Below are positions 39,458 through 48,981 of a DNA stretch of 64,000 nt, in pieces. The translations under genes were made by a program, and so were the position numbers. Origin of the DNA: Paludibacteraceae bacterium (GTDB lineage Bacteria; Bacteroidota; Bacteroidia; Bacteroidales; Paludibacteraceae); contig CAJOKE010000003.1 of the NCBI GenBank assembly GCA_905235225.1, positions 1 to 64,000 of the forward strand. The letters run 5' to 3'. Position 1 is the stretch's first letter; each line of letters opens with the position of its first letter. Below the pieces are notes generated by a model. That model made no database searches, was not told where the DNA came from, and saw nothing but the letters and a program-made list of their open reading frames with translations.

Positions 39458-42400
39458 TCAAAAACCGACCAATACTTTTTCCGCACGCAATGTTTCCCCA
39501 CACTGATAGACATTGATGTACAAACCGGCAGGCAAGTCAGTCATCGGAACAGTGTGGTCTATCTGCCAGCCGAGGCGGTTATAACGGGCTATCAATTGTT
39601 CAGGTTGTTCCGATGTATTGATATACAGGATATTGGACTTGATTACCTGATCATTATCCAAAGTCAAATAAAGTTGGAATATGCCGCATAGTTCTTCACG
39701 CTCAGAATAATCGTCTTCGACTGCACCATCAATGAGTTCACCATTCTTAAACCAGCGATACTGCTTAACCTGCCTGTCGGGGAAGAATTCAGCCATGCGG
39801 GTATTGTCGCAAAGAATAAGCCAATTATATTTATTGACAATAAGCGGATACAACCTCTCGCAGAAACAAGTATCCAGATTCAGCGTATAAACTATTTCGG
39901 CACAATTCGCCCACATGCGATGCGGAATCGTTATTTGTTTATATTCCGGCTCGGTGTATGTAAGTGCGGTGTCCCCGAACTGCCAAACGAACGGCAATAA
40001 CGTATCACAGACCAAAGTATCCAATTGAAGTGTTTGGAAATCGGGACAGCATGGTATTGTATTCAGTTTGAGATGCAGATAGACACTATCGGTGCCGTTT
40101 GTTCGCGTGATGGTATCGGTAACCGTTGTGTCATTGAGCCAGATCCTGTCCCGCCATGTTAGCGGCATAAGCGTATCACAGACAGTAGTATCCATCTTCA
40201 ATTCCACAGGTGGTGTTTTATCATCATCCGGTACTTCCGGTTCGTCAGGTTTATCCGGATTGTGCGGGTCATCGGGTTTATCCGGGTCATGCGGGTCAAC
40301 AGGATCAACAGGGTCATCGGGCGGAGCGCAATGTGTTATATCCAAACGGAACGGTCTGGTTATATACATTCCCTCAACAGCCGGATACTCATAGGAAACC
40401 ACAAGCCTGTACCACCCGGAATCAGCCTCCGATACGGCAGGAAGGCAAAGGTCAAGGTCGGTAGCATATGTTGCCCAAATACGGCTGTTACGCGAGAATT
40501 CCCAGCGGAAATTATACCGCGCGGTGTCGGGTATCGCCGCAGCATTGGAAATATTGACTTCAAAGCAATAAGCCGAATCCTGACAGACCACATGGTCTGA
40601 AACAAAGACCGGCATGGGCAAAGGCGGCGGCGTACAGTCATCCGTATGCAAGAAGAATGACGGACTGACAACATCCACGCTCCAATATAATGACTGATAT
40701 GTAAGCCGTACACGATAATATCCTGAATCTGCAGCAGTGACAGCAGGCAAGAAATAGAATTCACTTTTTGCACGTTCGGTCCATGTCACATTATCTTTGG
40801 AGAACTCCCACGTATAATCATACTCCATCTCATCAAAGGTTCCCTTATTGAGTGTGTCCAGAGCGAAGAAATATGCGGAATCGATGCAGATGTATTCCGG
40901 TGAAACAATCTGTAAAGACGGCGGAATGGCGGGAGTACAGTCCACTACTTGGAGCAAAACAGGTAGAGACGAAGCACTCAAATCATGCCATCTACTCTTG
41001 TAATGGGCAGTTACCCTATACCATAATGAATCAGACTGCTGCAGATTATCCATACACAATGTCAGTCCGTCAAGCCGTTTCGTCCAGTTATCCAAGCCAT
41101 CAGGAGATGTTTCCCAATAATAGGTATATTCCGATGGGGTAAAAGTGGTCTTGTTAAGCGTATCCACTACAAAGCAATACGCCGAATCCCGGCATAGCCA
41201 TCCGGGGTCAGCAATGGACAAATCCGGCAAAGTCGGTGGTGTACAATCCTCAACATTGAGCAGGAACGGCTCATAATAATCCGTAATATCATTATATTTG
41301 TCCACATAGTGGAACCCAAGCCGGTACCAGCAGGAATCCTGTGCCGTCAATGCACTGAAGCACAAGGATTGTCCGTCAGTTGCTTTTGTCCACGATTTTT
41401 TATCATCGCTGGAATATTCCCACCAATAGGTATAGTCAATCGGTGCAAAATCCGCCTTGTTGAGCGTATCCAATTCTATGCAATACGCAGAATCCACACA
41501 TGCCCAGGCAGGAGAAACAACCTCATATTGCGGGAATACCGGCGGCGCGCAATTCACCACCGTCAAATGGAAAGGCTCGCTTACAGCACGGCAATACCGT
41601 TCAGTCTCAACATCAACGCCATCGGAAGTAACGCAAAGCCGGTACCAACCTTCATCATCCGCCGTTACTTTGTCTATGGTAAAATCAAGTCCTCTCTTTT
41701 TGTTAATCCAATCATTGCTATTGTACGGCAAACTGTCTTTGGCAAATTGCCAAAGGTATTGATACGGTTGCTTGAATCCGCCGTCGGATGTGACGTTTGC
41801 TTTGAACGTATAGGCAGAATCCAAACAGACCTCAACTTCGGACTCAATCGTTACTTCAGGTTTGCAAAGACGAATCTCGATATCATCCATTGCGAAGTCA
41901 TTACCCATAGAGGTATTTACATCATTATAAATGGACAAACGGATCAGCCCGACCCCGTCCGGCACGGTAAAAGAGGCTCCGACCAAATGCCACGGGGCAG
42001 ACTGGACAGTAGGTGGTCCGTTTACACCGTAATCGGAAGGAGCCGGTGAAACATCGCCGGTTGACTGCTCCATAATGACATTTCCGGTCGACTCATCCGT
42101 TATGACAAAACGTAGTTTCGGTCGGGCAAAATTATGCCCGGGTTCCAATACATTCGCCACATATGCCGAGAAAGACAAATCCAGTTTATCACATACCGGA
42201 ATGGTGGTTGTGTAAAAGGCATCACTATTTCCGGCAACGGCATCGACTTCCAATAAATACCCGCGTGTATAATCATTCGGATAGGTGTGATCATCCTGAA
42301 TAAACCACTGCGAATAGAGGTTTGCTGTCTGACTTGTATTAATATTATTCTGCCATCCGTGTTTTGCGACAACAAACAAACGGGAATTGACACGGGAAAT

Positions 42401-43078
42401 AACATTATATACCTGTGTATATCTGTTACTCATGGTCGTCAAGGGAGTCTGACTGGTCACAGGATCCGAAGGATCATTTCCGCCAAAATCCTCACGGAAA
42501 AGCAAGGTGCCGTGCGGACAAACATTATCGGATATCTCATCAGGCCACGGATGTTTGAAAGGAGTGCAGCCGCCGTTGACTTTTTTCAGTTCTATCGGCT
42601 CACTCTCTATACGGGCATTAGGATTCGCCAAGTCTTCGGGATACCGCGCTGCTAAAACACGATACCATCCTATTGGCAGGTTTGCAGGTCGCTGCGTATA
42701 GTGAAGTATATGACTGGAAGTTGCAGCTTGATAAAAAGGTTCCCAAGAATATCCGGCGGATGAAGAATACTCCAACAAAAAGTTCGGTCTTGCACCAAGA
42801 TTCACACCAGGTGCTATTTCCGCCCGGAACGAGAAGAACGGGTTCGCAGTACAGATATCTTCTGTATAAGTAGTCAGTGTGATGGCAGGTTCTCCGCTCT
42901 CCTTTTTGGGTGAGGGGCTATAGCGGGGTTCGGACATGGTTTCTCCCCACGGAATGCCATGTATTTTGCAGTACATCGCAGTATCCTGCTCCATGAGCAT
43001 CAGCGTATCAGCCCCGGCATATAAGTTGCCGATGGCTAAAACAACAAAGCATAATATGGATAGTATCCGTTTCAACAT
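39458..43078 (-). CDS. Large secreted protein with five ~102-residue Ig-like repeats (probable T9SS cargo)
   Basis: From ATG 43078 (MLKRILSILCFVVLAIGNLY) this 1,206-residue protein has a Sec signal. Its N-terminal region has a lectin/MAM-like block (~165-410: GTLLFREDFGGNDPSDP, NDFAMDDIEI). Five tandem Ig-like modules start at C.DSAY.F near residues 419, 529, 631, 733 and 833, each with W(E/Q)(F/Y)S or a close variant, and WYR(L/V). A DP/KP-rich acidic linker (~920-965) precedes a region with paired CDTL motifs. The end, TDLPAGLYINVYQCGETLRA + EKVLVGF, resembles a type-A T9SS sorting domain. The in-frame extension beyond 43078 overlaps polA and is rejected. It starts 4 bases after the polA stop. 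Confidence 0.82.
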   Translation of the reverse strand: MLKRILSILCFVVLAIGNLYAGADTLMLMEQDTAMYCKIHGIPWGETMSEPRYSPSPKKESGEPAITLTTYTEDICTANPFFSFRAEIAPGVNLGARPNFLLEYSSSAGYSWEPFYQAATSSHILHYTQRPANLPIGWYRVLAARYPEDLANPNARIESEPIELKKVNGGCTPFKHPWPDEISDNVCPHGTLLFREDFGGNDPSDPVTSQTPLTTMSNRYTQVYNVISRVNSRLFVVAKHGWQNNINTSQTANLYSQWFIQDDHTYPNDYTRGYLLEVDAVAGNSDAFYTTTIPVCDKLDLSFSAYVANVLEPGHNFARPKLRFVITDESTGNVIMEQSTGDVSPAPSDYGVNGPPTVQSAPWHLVGASFTVPDGVGLIRLSIYNDVNTSMGNDFAMDDIEIRLCKPEVTIESEVEVCLDSAYTFKANVTSDGGFKQPYQYLWQFAKDSLPYNSNDWINKKRGLDFTIDKVTADDEGWYRLCVTSDGVDVETERYCRAVSEPFHLTVVNCAPPVFPQYEVVSPAWACVDSAYCIELDTLNKADFAPIDYTYWWEYSSDDKKSWTKATDGQSLCFSALTAQDSCWYRLGFHYVDKYNDITDYYEPFLLNVEDCTPPTLPDLSIADPGWLCRDSAYCFVVDTLNKTTFTPSEYTYYWETSPDGLDNWTKRLDGLTLCMDNLQQSDSLWYRVTAHYKSRWHDLSASSLPVLLQVVDCTPAIPPSLQIVSPEYICIDSAYFFALDTLNKGTFDEMEYDYTWEFSKDNVTWTERAKSEFYFLPAVTAADSGYYRVRLTYQSLYWSVDVVSPSFFLHTDDCTPPPLPMPVFVSDHVVCQDSAYCFEVNISNAAAIPDTARYNFRWEFSRNSRIWATYATDLDLCLPAVSEADSGWYRLVVSYEYPAVEGMYITRPFRLDITHCAPPDDPVDPVDPHDPDKPDDPHNPDKPDEPEVPDDDKTPPVELKMDTTVCDTLMPLTWRDRIWLNDTTVTDTITRTNGTDSVYLHLKLNTIPCCPDFQTLQLDTLVCDTLLPFVWQFGDTALTYTEPEYKQITIPHRMWANCAEIVYTLNLDTCFCERLYPLIVNKYNWLILCDNTRMAEFFPDRQVKQYRWFKNGELIDGAVEDDYSEREELCGIFQLYLTLDNDQVIKSNILYINTSEQPEQLIARYNRLGWQIDHTVPMTDLPAGLYINVYQCGETLRAEKVLVGF

Positions 43079-43082
43079 TCCG

Positions 43083-45362
43083 TCAATGTGCTTCCAACCA
43101 GTTGTATCCATAGGCAGCCTCAGCAACCAACGGTACTGACAAGTGGACGATATTCTCCATCTCCTGCACAACAGCCTCACGCACCTGCTCTATCTCTGCC
43201 ATTGGGACATTGAAGCATAACTCGTCATGGATTTGCAGTATAAGTTGGCTGTTTGCCAGTAAGGGTTGACGGTCAACGGCAATCATCGCCATCTTGATAA
43301 TATCGGCAGCCGTTCCCTGAATAGGCGCATTTACCGCATTGCGCTCCGCAAAAGCGCGGACGGTGGCATTATGCGAATTGATGTCCGGCAAATACCTGCG
43401 TCTGCCGAACAGCGTTTCCACATAACCATGTTCGCGGGCGAACTGTTTCTGCGCCTCTATATAGTCTATCACCTTGGGGAACGCCTCAAAGTAACCGTCA
43501 ATCAGTGCCTTGGCTTCCGAACGGGAGCAATCCAGTTGCTGCGCCAATCCGAACGCAGAAATACCATAAATAATACCGAAATTGGCTGTTTTGGCACGAC
43601 GCCGCTGCTCCTTGGTTACATTCTCTATCGGCACATCAAATATCTTGGCAGCCGTGGCGGCGTGAATATCCAGTCCGTTACGGAATGCCGCTAACAAATG
43701 CGGGTCTTGCGAGAAATGCGCCATCAGCCGCAACTCAATCTGCGAGTAGTCAGCACTGAGGAACAAACACCCCTCATCCGCTATCACGGCACGGCGTATC
43801 AACTGACCACGCTCCGAACGGATTGGCAGGTTCTGCAGGTTCGGGTTGCTGCTACTTAGCCGCCCGGTGGCAGTTACCGTCTGGTTATATGTTGTATGAA
43901 TTTTGCCTGTATCAGGATTGATATAGGTCGGGAGGGCGGATATATAGGTTGAAATCAGTTTTTTCAATTCCCGCTGCGCTAAAATCTTTCCGACTATCGG
44001 ATGTTTGTCTTTGAGTCCAAGCAACACTTCTTCGGATGTTGAGTACTGCCCGTTTTTGGACTTCTTGGCTTTGGTATCCAATCGCAGTTTGTCAAACAGC
44101 ACTTCCCCGACCTGTCGCGGAGAGTTGATATTGAAGGTTGTCCCTGCCAAGGCGGTAATCTCGGCTTCCAGAGCTGTCAGTTCCTCTGTCAATTCACTTT
44201 CCGCCTGTTTAAGCAACGCAAGGTCAAAACGTACACCCGCCTGTTCCATTTTACGCAGAATAGGCACTAACGGCAATTCAACCTCATTATACAGATTCCA
44301 TAGTGACGGATTGGCTTTGAGTGCCGCCCAGTCCGGTTCACGATAAGGGTTGAACGTCAGTTCCGGATTCAGCAAATAGGAACACAACCGTGCCTCGATG
44401 GTGTCATATTGCGGTTGCTTGACTGCCGCATCGGGTTCGGCAAACAAGTCAAGCGTCATCTCATTCTTCTTAACGGCGGGAGCCTTCGACGCTTTTGTGA
44501 TCTCCGGTGCATTTCGCAGAAACGAATTAAACTCCAGTGACTCATATATCGGACGGAGCCGTGTCCAATCCTTTTCACGCACTGTCATTGTATCAGGGTC
44601 AAACGAAATCGGTACATCTGTACGGATTGTCGCAAGGAATTTGGAGAAGCGGATCATATCAGCCTGTGTCGTCACCTTGGTCTGCAATGCCCCCTTCAGT
44701 TCATCAGTATGTGCCAACAGATTCTCCACGTTGCCGAATTGCGTAAGCAACTGAACGGCGGTCTTCTCCCCTACTCCTTTACAGCCGGGGATATTGTCCG
44801 ACGCATCGCCCATTAAAGCCAACAGGTCTATGACTTGCTTTTTGTCTTGCAATCCGTATTTGGCGCACACCTCGGCGGGACCCATTTGCTCAAATCCGCC
44901 GGTATGCCGCGGACGGTACATATGAACGCGCTCTGTCACCAACTGACCGTAATCTTTATCCGGTGTTGCCATGAATACCTCAAAGCCAGCCTGCTCTGCA
45001 AGCACCGACAGGGTACCGATCACATCATCCGCCTCGAATCCGGGCACTTCCAATGCCACAATATTCATTGCAGCAAGAATGTCTTCAATAACAGGCACCG
45101 CACGACGAATATCTTCCGGCGTTTCAGGCCGTTGCGCCTTGTATTGTTCATACGCCTCATGGCGGAAGGTCGGTCCGTGCGGGTCAAATGCTACCGCCAC
45201 ATGCGATGGTTTAAGGCGTTTGAGCAAATCCTCCAACAGAACCACAAAACCGTATATCGCCGATGTATTTTCCCCTTTCGAAGTCATTCGCGGAGCCTTA
45301 ATGAACGCATAATACGCCCTGTATATCATGGCATAAGCGTCTATGAGCAGCAATCTATTCAT
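43083..45362 (-). CDS. polA: DNA polymerase I lacking the 3'-5' exonuclease domain
   Basis: Repair and Okazaki-fragment polymerase. At 759 residues it is roughly 170 shorter than usual Bacteroidota PolA. Residues 1-285 are the 5' nuclease: DAYAMIYRAYYAF, VAFDPHGPTFRHE, FEADDVIGTL, GDASDNIPGCKGVGEKTA. After a Lys-rich linker only the final helix of the proofreading domain remains (YDTIEARLCSYLLNPEL, ~322). The polymerase domain is intact: ATGRLSSSNPNLQNLPIR, motif A DYSQIELR (~539), motif B RRAKTANFGIIYG (~590) and motif C HDELC (~712). Flanking sequence is continuous, so this reads as a clean domain loss, not a frameshift. Confidence 0.93.
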   Translation of the reverse strand: MNRLLLIDAYAMIYRAYYAFIKAPRMTSKGENTSAIYGFVVLLEDLLKRLKPSHVAVAFDPHGPTFRHEAYEQYKAQRPETPEDIRRAVPVIEDILAAMNIVALEVPGFEADDVIGTLSVLAEQAGFEVFMATPDKDYGQLVTERVHMYRPRHTGGFEQMGPAEVCAKYGLQDKKQVIDLLALMGDASDNIPGCKGVGEKTAVQLLTQFGNVENLLAHTDELKGALQTKVTTQADMIRFSKFLATIRTDVPISFDPDTMTVREKDWTRLRPIYESLEFNSFLRNAPEITKASKAPAVKKNEMTLDLFAEPDAAVKQPQYDTIEARLCSYLLNPELTFNPYREPDWAALKANPSLWNLYNEVELPLVPILRKMEQAGVRFDLALLKQAESELTEELTALEAEITALAGTTFNINSPRQVGEVLFDKLRLDTKAKKSKNGQYSTSEEVLLGLKDKHPIVGKILAQRELKKLISTYISALPTYINPDTGKIHTTYNQTVTATGRLSSSNPNLQNLPIRSERGQLIRRAVIADEGCLFLSADYSQIELRLMAHFSQDPHLLAAFRNGLDIHAATAAKIFDVPIENVTKEQRRRAKTANFGIIYGISAFGLAQQLDCSRSEAKALIDGYFEAFPKVIDYIEAQKQFAREHGYVETLFGRRRYLPDINSHNATVRAFAERNAVNAPIQGTAADIIKMAMIAVDRQPLLANSQLILQIHDELCFNVPMAEIEQVREAVVQEMENIVHLSVPLVAEAAYGYNWLEAH

Positions 45363-45368
45363 TCTTTT

Positions 45369-46031
45369 CTACCAGTTTATTGGTGCCTCGCCATGCTGAA
45401 CGAGGTAGTTATTTGCTTCAGAGAAATGCCCGCATCCTATAAAACCGCGGTATGCGGACAACGGACTTGGATGAGGAGCCGTCAGAACAAGATTCCTGCG
45501 ACGGTCTATATACTGTCCTTTCCGCTGCGCGTAAGAACCCCACAGCATATATACAATATGCTCGCGTTCCCTGTTTAATGACGCGATTGCAGCATCGGTC
45601 AGTTCTTCCCAGCCTTTGTTCTGATGGCTGCCGGCTTGATGCGCTTGCACCGTCAGAGTGGCATTCAGCAACAGCACCCCCTGACGCGCCCAGTCACTCA
45701 AATCGCCGGATTGCGGAATCGGTTTGCCAAGGTCTCTGTTCAACTCCTTGTATATGTTTTCCAATGACGGCGGTATCTTTATCCCCTCGTTCACCGAAAA
45801 GCATAATCCGTTTGCCTGACCGACATCATGATAAGGGTCCTGACCGATAATAACAACTCGCACCCTTTCAAACGGACACGAGTCAAATGCGTTGAATATC
45901 AGGCGGGCAGGCGGAAAGCATTGCGAACGCTGATAGGCAGCACGCACAAAATCTGTCAGCAACGCAAAGTATGGCTTGTCAAACTCCGGCTGCAAAACAC
46001 GCTTCCACGACTCCTCTATTCGTACATTCAT
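45369..46031 (-). CDS. ung: Uracil-DNA glycosylase
   Basis: A family-1 UDG of 220 residues that removes uracil from DNA. The catalytic water-activating motif is VVIIGQDPYHDVGQANGLCF (~59-78), and the second motif is HPSPLSAYRGFIGCGHFS (~187). Its ATG overlaps the queA stop (TGATG), and six bases separate it from polA, placing two repair functions in one operon. Confidence 0.97.
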   Translation of the reverse strand: MNVRIEESWKRVLQPEFDKPYFALLTDFVRAAYQRSQCFPPARLIFNAFDSCPFERVRVVIIGQDPYHDVGQANGLCFSVNEGIKIPPSLENIYKELNRDLGKPIPQSGDLSDWARQGVLLLNATLTVQAHQAGSHQNKGWEELTDAAIASLNREREHIVYMLWGSYAQRKGQYIDRRRNLVLTAPHPSPLSAYRGFIGCGHFSEANNYLVQHGEAPINW

Positions 46032-47134
46032 CAGTCAACTATCAACATCGAATCACCGTAATCTCCGAACATATATCCTTCTTCAACGGCGGTTTCATAG
46101 GCTTTCATCACATTCTCAAAGCCGCCGAATGCAGCAACCATCATCAACTGGATGGATTGAGGCAGATACAGATTGACAAAGAAACTGTTGGCGGATGTAA
46201 ACTGATACGGCGGATAGATGAATTTATTCGTCCAACCCGAATAGGTCTTCAGTTGTCCGCTGGCACCTACCACATGTTCCATCGCGCGCATGACTTCCGT
46301 GCCGACCGCACATATGCGCGCCTCTTTCGCACGCGCTTTCTCAACATGACTGACCACATCTTCGGTTACAATTATTTGCTCACTGTCTGACTTGAACTTG
46401 GTCAGGTCATCCACATCTATGGACTTAAAGTTGCCCAGTCCCACATGCGATGTCAGCGTCGTGTATTCTATGCCGCTTATCTCCATTCGTTTGAGCAGTT
46501 GTTTGGAGAAATGCAAGGCGGCTGCGGGCGCGGCAACTGCACCTATATATTTGGCGAAAATGGTCTGATACCGTTCGCGATCCATCTCTTCCACTGGCTG
46601 GTCACGGAATACTTCTTTGTATTTCTCAAGCACATCATCTTCCATCGGACGTATGATATACTTGGGCAGAGGGGTTGTTCCCAACGCATACAAACGGTCT
46701 ATGTATTCATTTTCCGCATAATCGGAGAGGAAACGGAACGTACGCCCGCGGGCTGTCGTGTTGTCCACTACTTCTGCCACAATAGTCGGATCTTCGTCAA
46801 AGAACAGTTTGTTGCCCACACGGATTTTGCGAGCCGGATCCACCACCACATCCCAATAACGGGTGGCATGATTCAACTCGCGCAACAAAAACACCTCAAT
46901 AGTCGCAAGCGTCTTTTCTTTCTTGGCATATAGCCGGGCGGGGAACACCTTCGTATCATTAAATACAAACAGGTCGTTTTCACCGAAATACTCCACTATA
47001 TCCCTTACAGTCTTATGCTCGACAACGCCGGTCTTACGGTGTAACACAATCATACGCGCATCCTCAGGATAAGAGGACGGAAATTGCGCAATCTGCTCTT
47101 CAGGCAGTTTGAATTTGAATTGGTTCAGTTTCAT
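46031..47134 (-). CDS. queA: S-adenosylmethionine:tRNA ribosyltransferase-isomerase
   Basis: This enzyme makes epoxyqueuosine at the tRNA wobble base using the ribosyl part of SAM. The 367-residue protein starts LNQFKFKLPEEQIAQFP and has ENDLFVFNDTKVFPARLYA (~52), FAKYIGAVAAPAAALHFS (~192, here GAVAAPAA versus the usual GSVAAPTA), TLTSHVGLGNF (~222) and VGTEVMRAME. It overlaps truB by 35 bases. Confidence 0.96.
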   Translation of the reverse strand: MKLNQFKFKLPEEQIAQFPSSYPEDARMIVLHRKTGVVEHKTVRDIVEYFGENDLFVFNDTKVFPARLYAKKEKTLATIEVFLLRELNHATRYWDVVVDPARKIRVGNKLFFDEDPTIVAEVVDNTTARGRTFRFLSDYAENEYIDRLYALGTTPLPKYIIRPMEDDVLEKYKEVFRDQPVEEMDRERYQTIFAKYIGAVAAPAAALHFSKQLLKRMEISGIEYTTLTSHVGLGNFKSIDVDDLTKFKSDSEQIIVTEDVVSHVEKARAKEARICAVGTEVMRAMEHVVGASGQLKTYSGWTNKFIYPPYQFTSANSFFVNLYLPQSIQLMMVAAFGGFENVMKAYETAVEEGYMFGDYGDSMLIVD

Positions 47135-47813
47135 ATACTATCTTCTCGAATTGTTCAAAGTTTATGCAATCTTCTACCCTGATATCTCCCACGCGGGTGC
47201 GCCGCAGGGCTATAAGGTGCGCACCGCTCTCCAGACGCTCGCCGATGTCGCGCGCCAATGCCCGGATATACGTTCCTTTCGAACACACGACACGAATGGT
47301 CAGTTGCATTGCCACCGGGTCAAATTTCTGCACCTCTATCTCATCTATAACCAGCAGCTTCGGCTTCAGTTCCACCGTTTCGCCCTTCCGCGCAAGTTTA
47401 TACGCACGTTTGCCATCTACCTTGACCGCACTGAACATGGGTGGTACCTGCCATTGCTCGCCCTGAAAAGTCGGGATAACACGGTTTATCAGCTCGCGGG
47501 TGATATGGTCTGTCGGATAGGTCGCATCAACATCCTTTTCCAAATCAAAACTCGGAGTGGTGGCACCTAACTGCAACGTGGCTGTATATTCCTTTGTGGC
47601 ATATTGCAGTTGGTCTATCAGTTTTGTCTTCTTTCCCGTACAGACCACAACGACACCGGTAGCCAACGGATCCAGCGTACCGGTATGACCGACCTTCAGT
47701 TTCTTCACGCCCATATGGTGGCATAACAGCCAACGCGCCTTGCCCACCACATCAAAACTGGTCCACCCGTATGGCTTGTCAAACGCAATTATTTCACCTT
47801 CAACAAAGTTCAT
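47100..47813 (-). CDS. truB: tRNA pseudouridine(55) synthase
   Basis: TruB forms the universal Psi55 in the T-loop. The ATG at 47813 (MNFVEGEIIAFDKPYGWTSF) gives 237 residues. A longer in-frame start lies inside uppP. The catalytic Asp is in KVGHTGTLDPLATGVVVV (~44), then YTATLQLGA, PPMFSAVKVDGKRAYKLAR (~120) and CSKGTYIRALARDIGE (~175). The protein is short at the C-terminus, lacking a PUA domain. Confidence 0.95.
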   Translation of the reverse strand: MNFVEGEIIAFDKPYGWTSFDVVGKARWLLCHHMGVKKLKVGHTGTLDPLATGVVVVCTGKKTKLIDQLQYATKEYTATLQLGATTPSFDLEKDVDATYPTDHITRELINRVIPTFQGEQWQVPPMFSAVKVDGKRAYKLARKGETVELKPKLLVIDEIEVQKFDPVAMQLTIRVVCSKGTYIRALARDIGERLESGAHLIALRRTRVGDIRVEDCINFEQFEKIVYETEPIQIQTA

Positions 47814-48606
47814 ACACAATGGCAAACACACCTGCACACAGGCAATAAACGGCAAACCATGTCAGCTTCTGGCGGCGGACAATATCTATCATGAACCGGC
47901 ACGCCATACAGCCGGTTATAAACGCAGCAACAAAACCGACTATCAGAGGCAAAATACCGATTGTCACGGTTATTTCGCCGGAAACCAGTTTCAGCAAATC
48001 CAAAAAGGCTTCCCCTAATATCGGTATCAGCACCATCAGAAACGAGAACTTGGCAACATCCTCCTTTTTCACGCCGCACAGCAGACCCGTTGCTATCGTT
48101 GTGCCGCTACGGCTCAATCCGGGCAACACCGCAAGTGCCTGCGCACAACCCATAATGGCTGCATCGCGATAAGTCACTTCATGCCCTTCCCTCTTCATGC
48201 GTTTGGTCAGAAACTCGCTCAGCCACAGCAACAACGATGTCACGATAAGACATATACCGACCAGCAGCAAACCGTTACCAAAGAAACTCTCCACTTCTTC
48301 CTTGAAGAACATGCCGACTATAAACACAGGAATCATCGACACCAGTATCTTAGCCACATAATTCTTGTCCTCATTCCACTGCCATGTGCTGAAGGTGCCT
48401 TTGAACAGTTGCGCCACCTCGCGCCATAGTATTACCAGCGTTGACAATACCGTTGCCGTATGAACGACTATGGCAAACAGCAGATTTTCTTCTCCCGCAG
48501 TACCCAATAACGCCTGTCCGATTTCCAAATGCCCGGACGATGATACCGGCAAGAACTCTGTCAGCCCCTGAACGATACCCAAAATCAATGCTTCCCACCA
48601 AGACAT
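47800..48606 (-). CDS. uppP: Undecaprenyl-diphosphatase
   Basis: An integral membrane phosphatase (BacA/UppP, 268 residues) that recycles the lipid carrier for wall and capsule synthesis and confers bacitracin tolerance. Motifs are GLTEFLPVSSSGHLEIGQ (~14-30) and LPGLSRSGTTIATGLLCG (~160), with about eight membrane helices. It overlaps truB by 14 bases. Confidence 0.96.
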   Translation of the reverse strand: MSWWEALILGIVQGLTEFLPVSSSGHLEIGQALLGTAGEENLLFAIVVHTATVLSTLVILWREVAQLFKGTFSTWQWNEDKNYVAKILVSMIPVFIVGMFFKEEVESFFGNGLLLVGICLIVTSLLLWLSEFLTKRMKREGHEVTYRDAAIMGCAQALAVLPGLSRSGTTIATGLLCGVKKEDVAKFSFLMVLIPILGEAFLDLLKLVSGEITVTIGILPLIVGFVAAFITGCMACRFMIDIVRRQKLTWFAVYCLCAGVFAIVYELC

Positions 48607-48623
48607 AAACTATTTCGATTTGA

Positions 48624-48875
48624 TTATTTGTTCTTGTTGCGTTTGGGAAAAAGAATGGCGACTATCAGTCCTAAAAATCCTGCCAGAGCTATCATCGGAC
48701 CGACTGTAATACGCCGAACCGAAAATATGTCGGGATTATATTCCGTTGCCCCGCTCGGTTCGCCTGCCATCAATGCAAAACCTGCTACGATAATCACTAC
48801 ACACACACCAATCAGCACCACATTGAGCATTGGAAGTGTCTTCTGTTTCTTTTCACTCTCTTTTATAGGTTCCAT
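48624..48875 (-). CDS. DUF3098 small membrane protein
   Basis: An 83-residue protein with two membrane helices (MLNVVLIGVCVVIIVAGFAL and MIALAGFLGLIVAILFP) around YNPDIFSVRRITVGP, the DUF3098 signature. It heads the operon continuing into uppP, truB, queA, ung, polA and the Ig-repeat protein. The function is unknown; the family commonly sits next to uppP. Confidence 0.85.
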   Translation of the reverse strand: MEPIKESEKKQKTLPMLNVVLIGVCVVIIVAGFALMAGEPSGATEYNPDIFSVRRITVGPMIALAGFLGLIVAILFPKRNKNK

Positions 48876-48906
48876 AAGCTTCTTTTTTCAAATATCAATT
48901 AGCGCG

Positions 48907-48938
48907 CAAAATTACAACAAAAATTGCACATATGCAAA
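48907..48938 (-). promoter_or_regulatory. Promoter of the DUF3098-uppP-truB-queA-ung-polA operon
   Basis: On the minus strand TTTG (48938-48935), 20 bp, TAATTTTG (48914-48907). The -33 box is the end of a 16-bp near-palindrome (48923-48938, ATTGCACATATGCAAA). Confidence 0.85.
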
Positions 48939-48981
48939 AAAAAGTGCGGACGCCCCCACTTTTTTTTTGTGATACTACCGT

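Noticed and set aside
41309..42049. 246-codon plus-strand ORF antisense to the Ig-repeat protein
   Set aside because: Arises from the repeated codon pattern of the Ig modules; no independent support.
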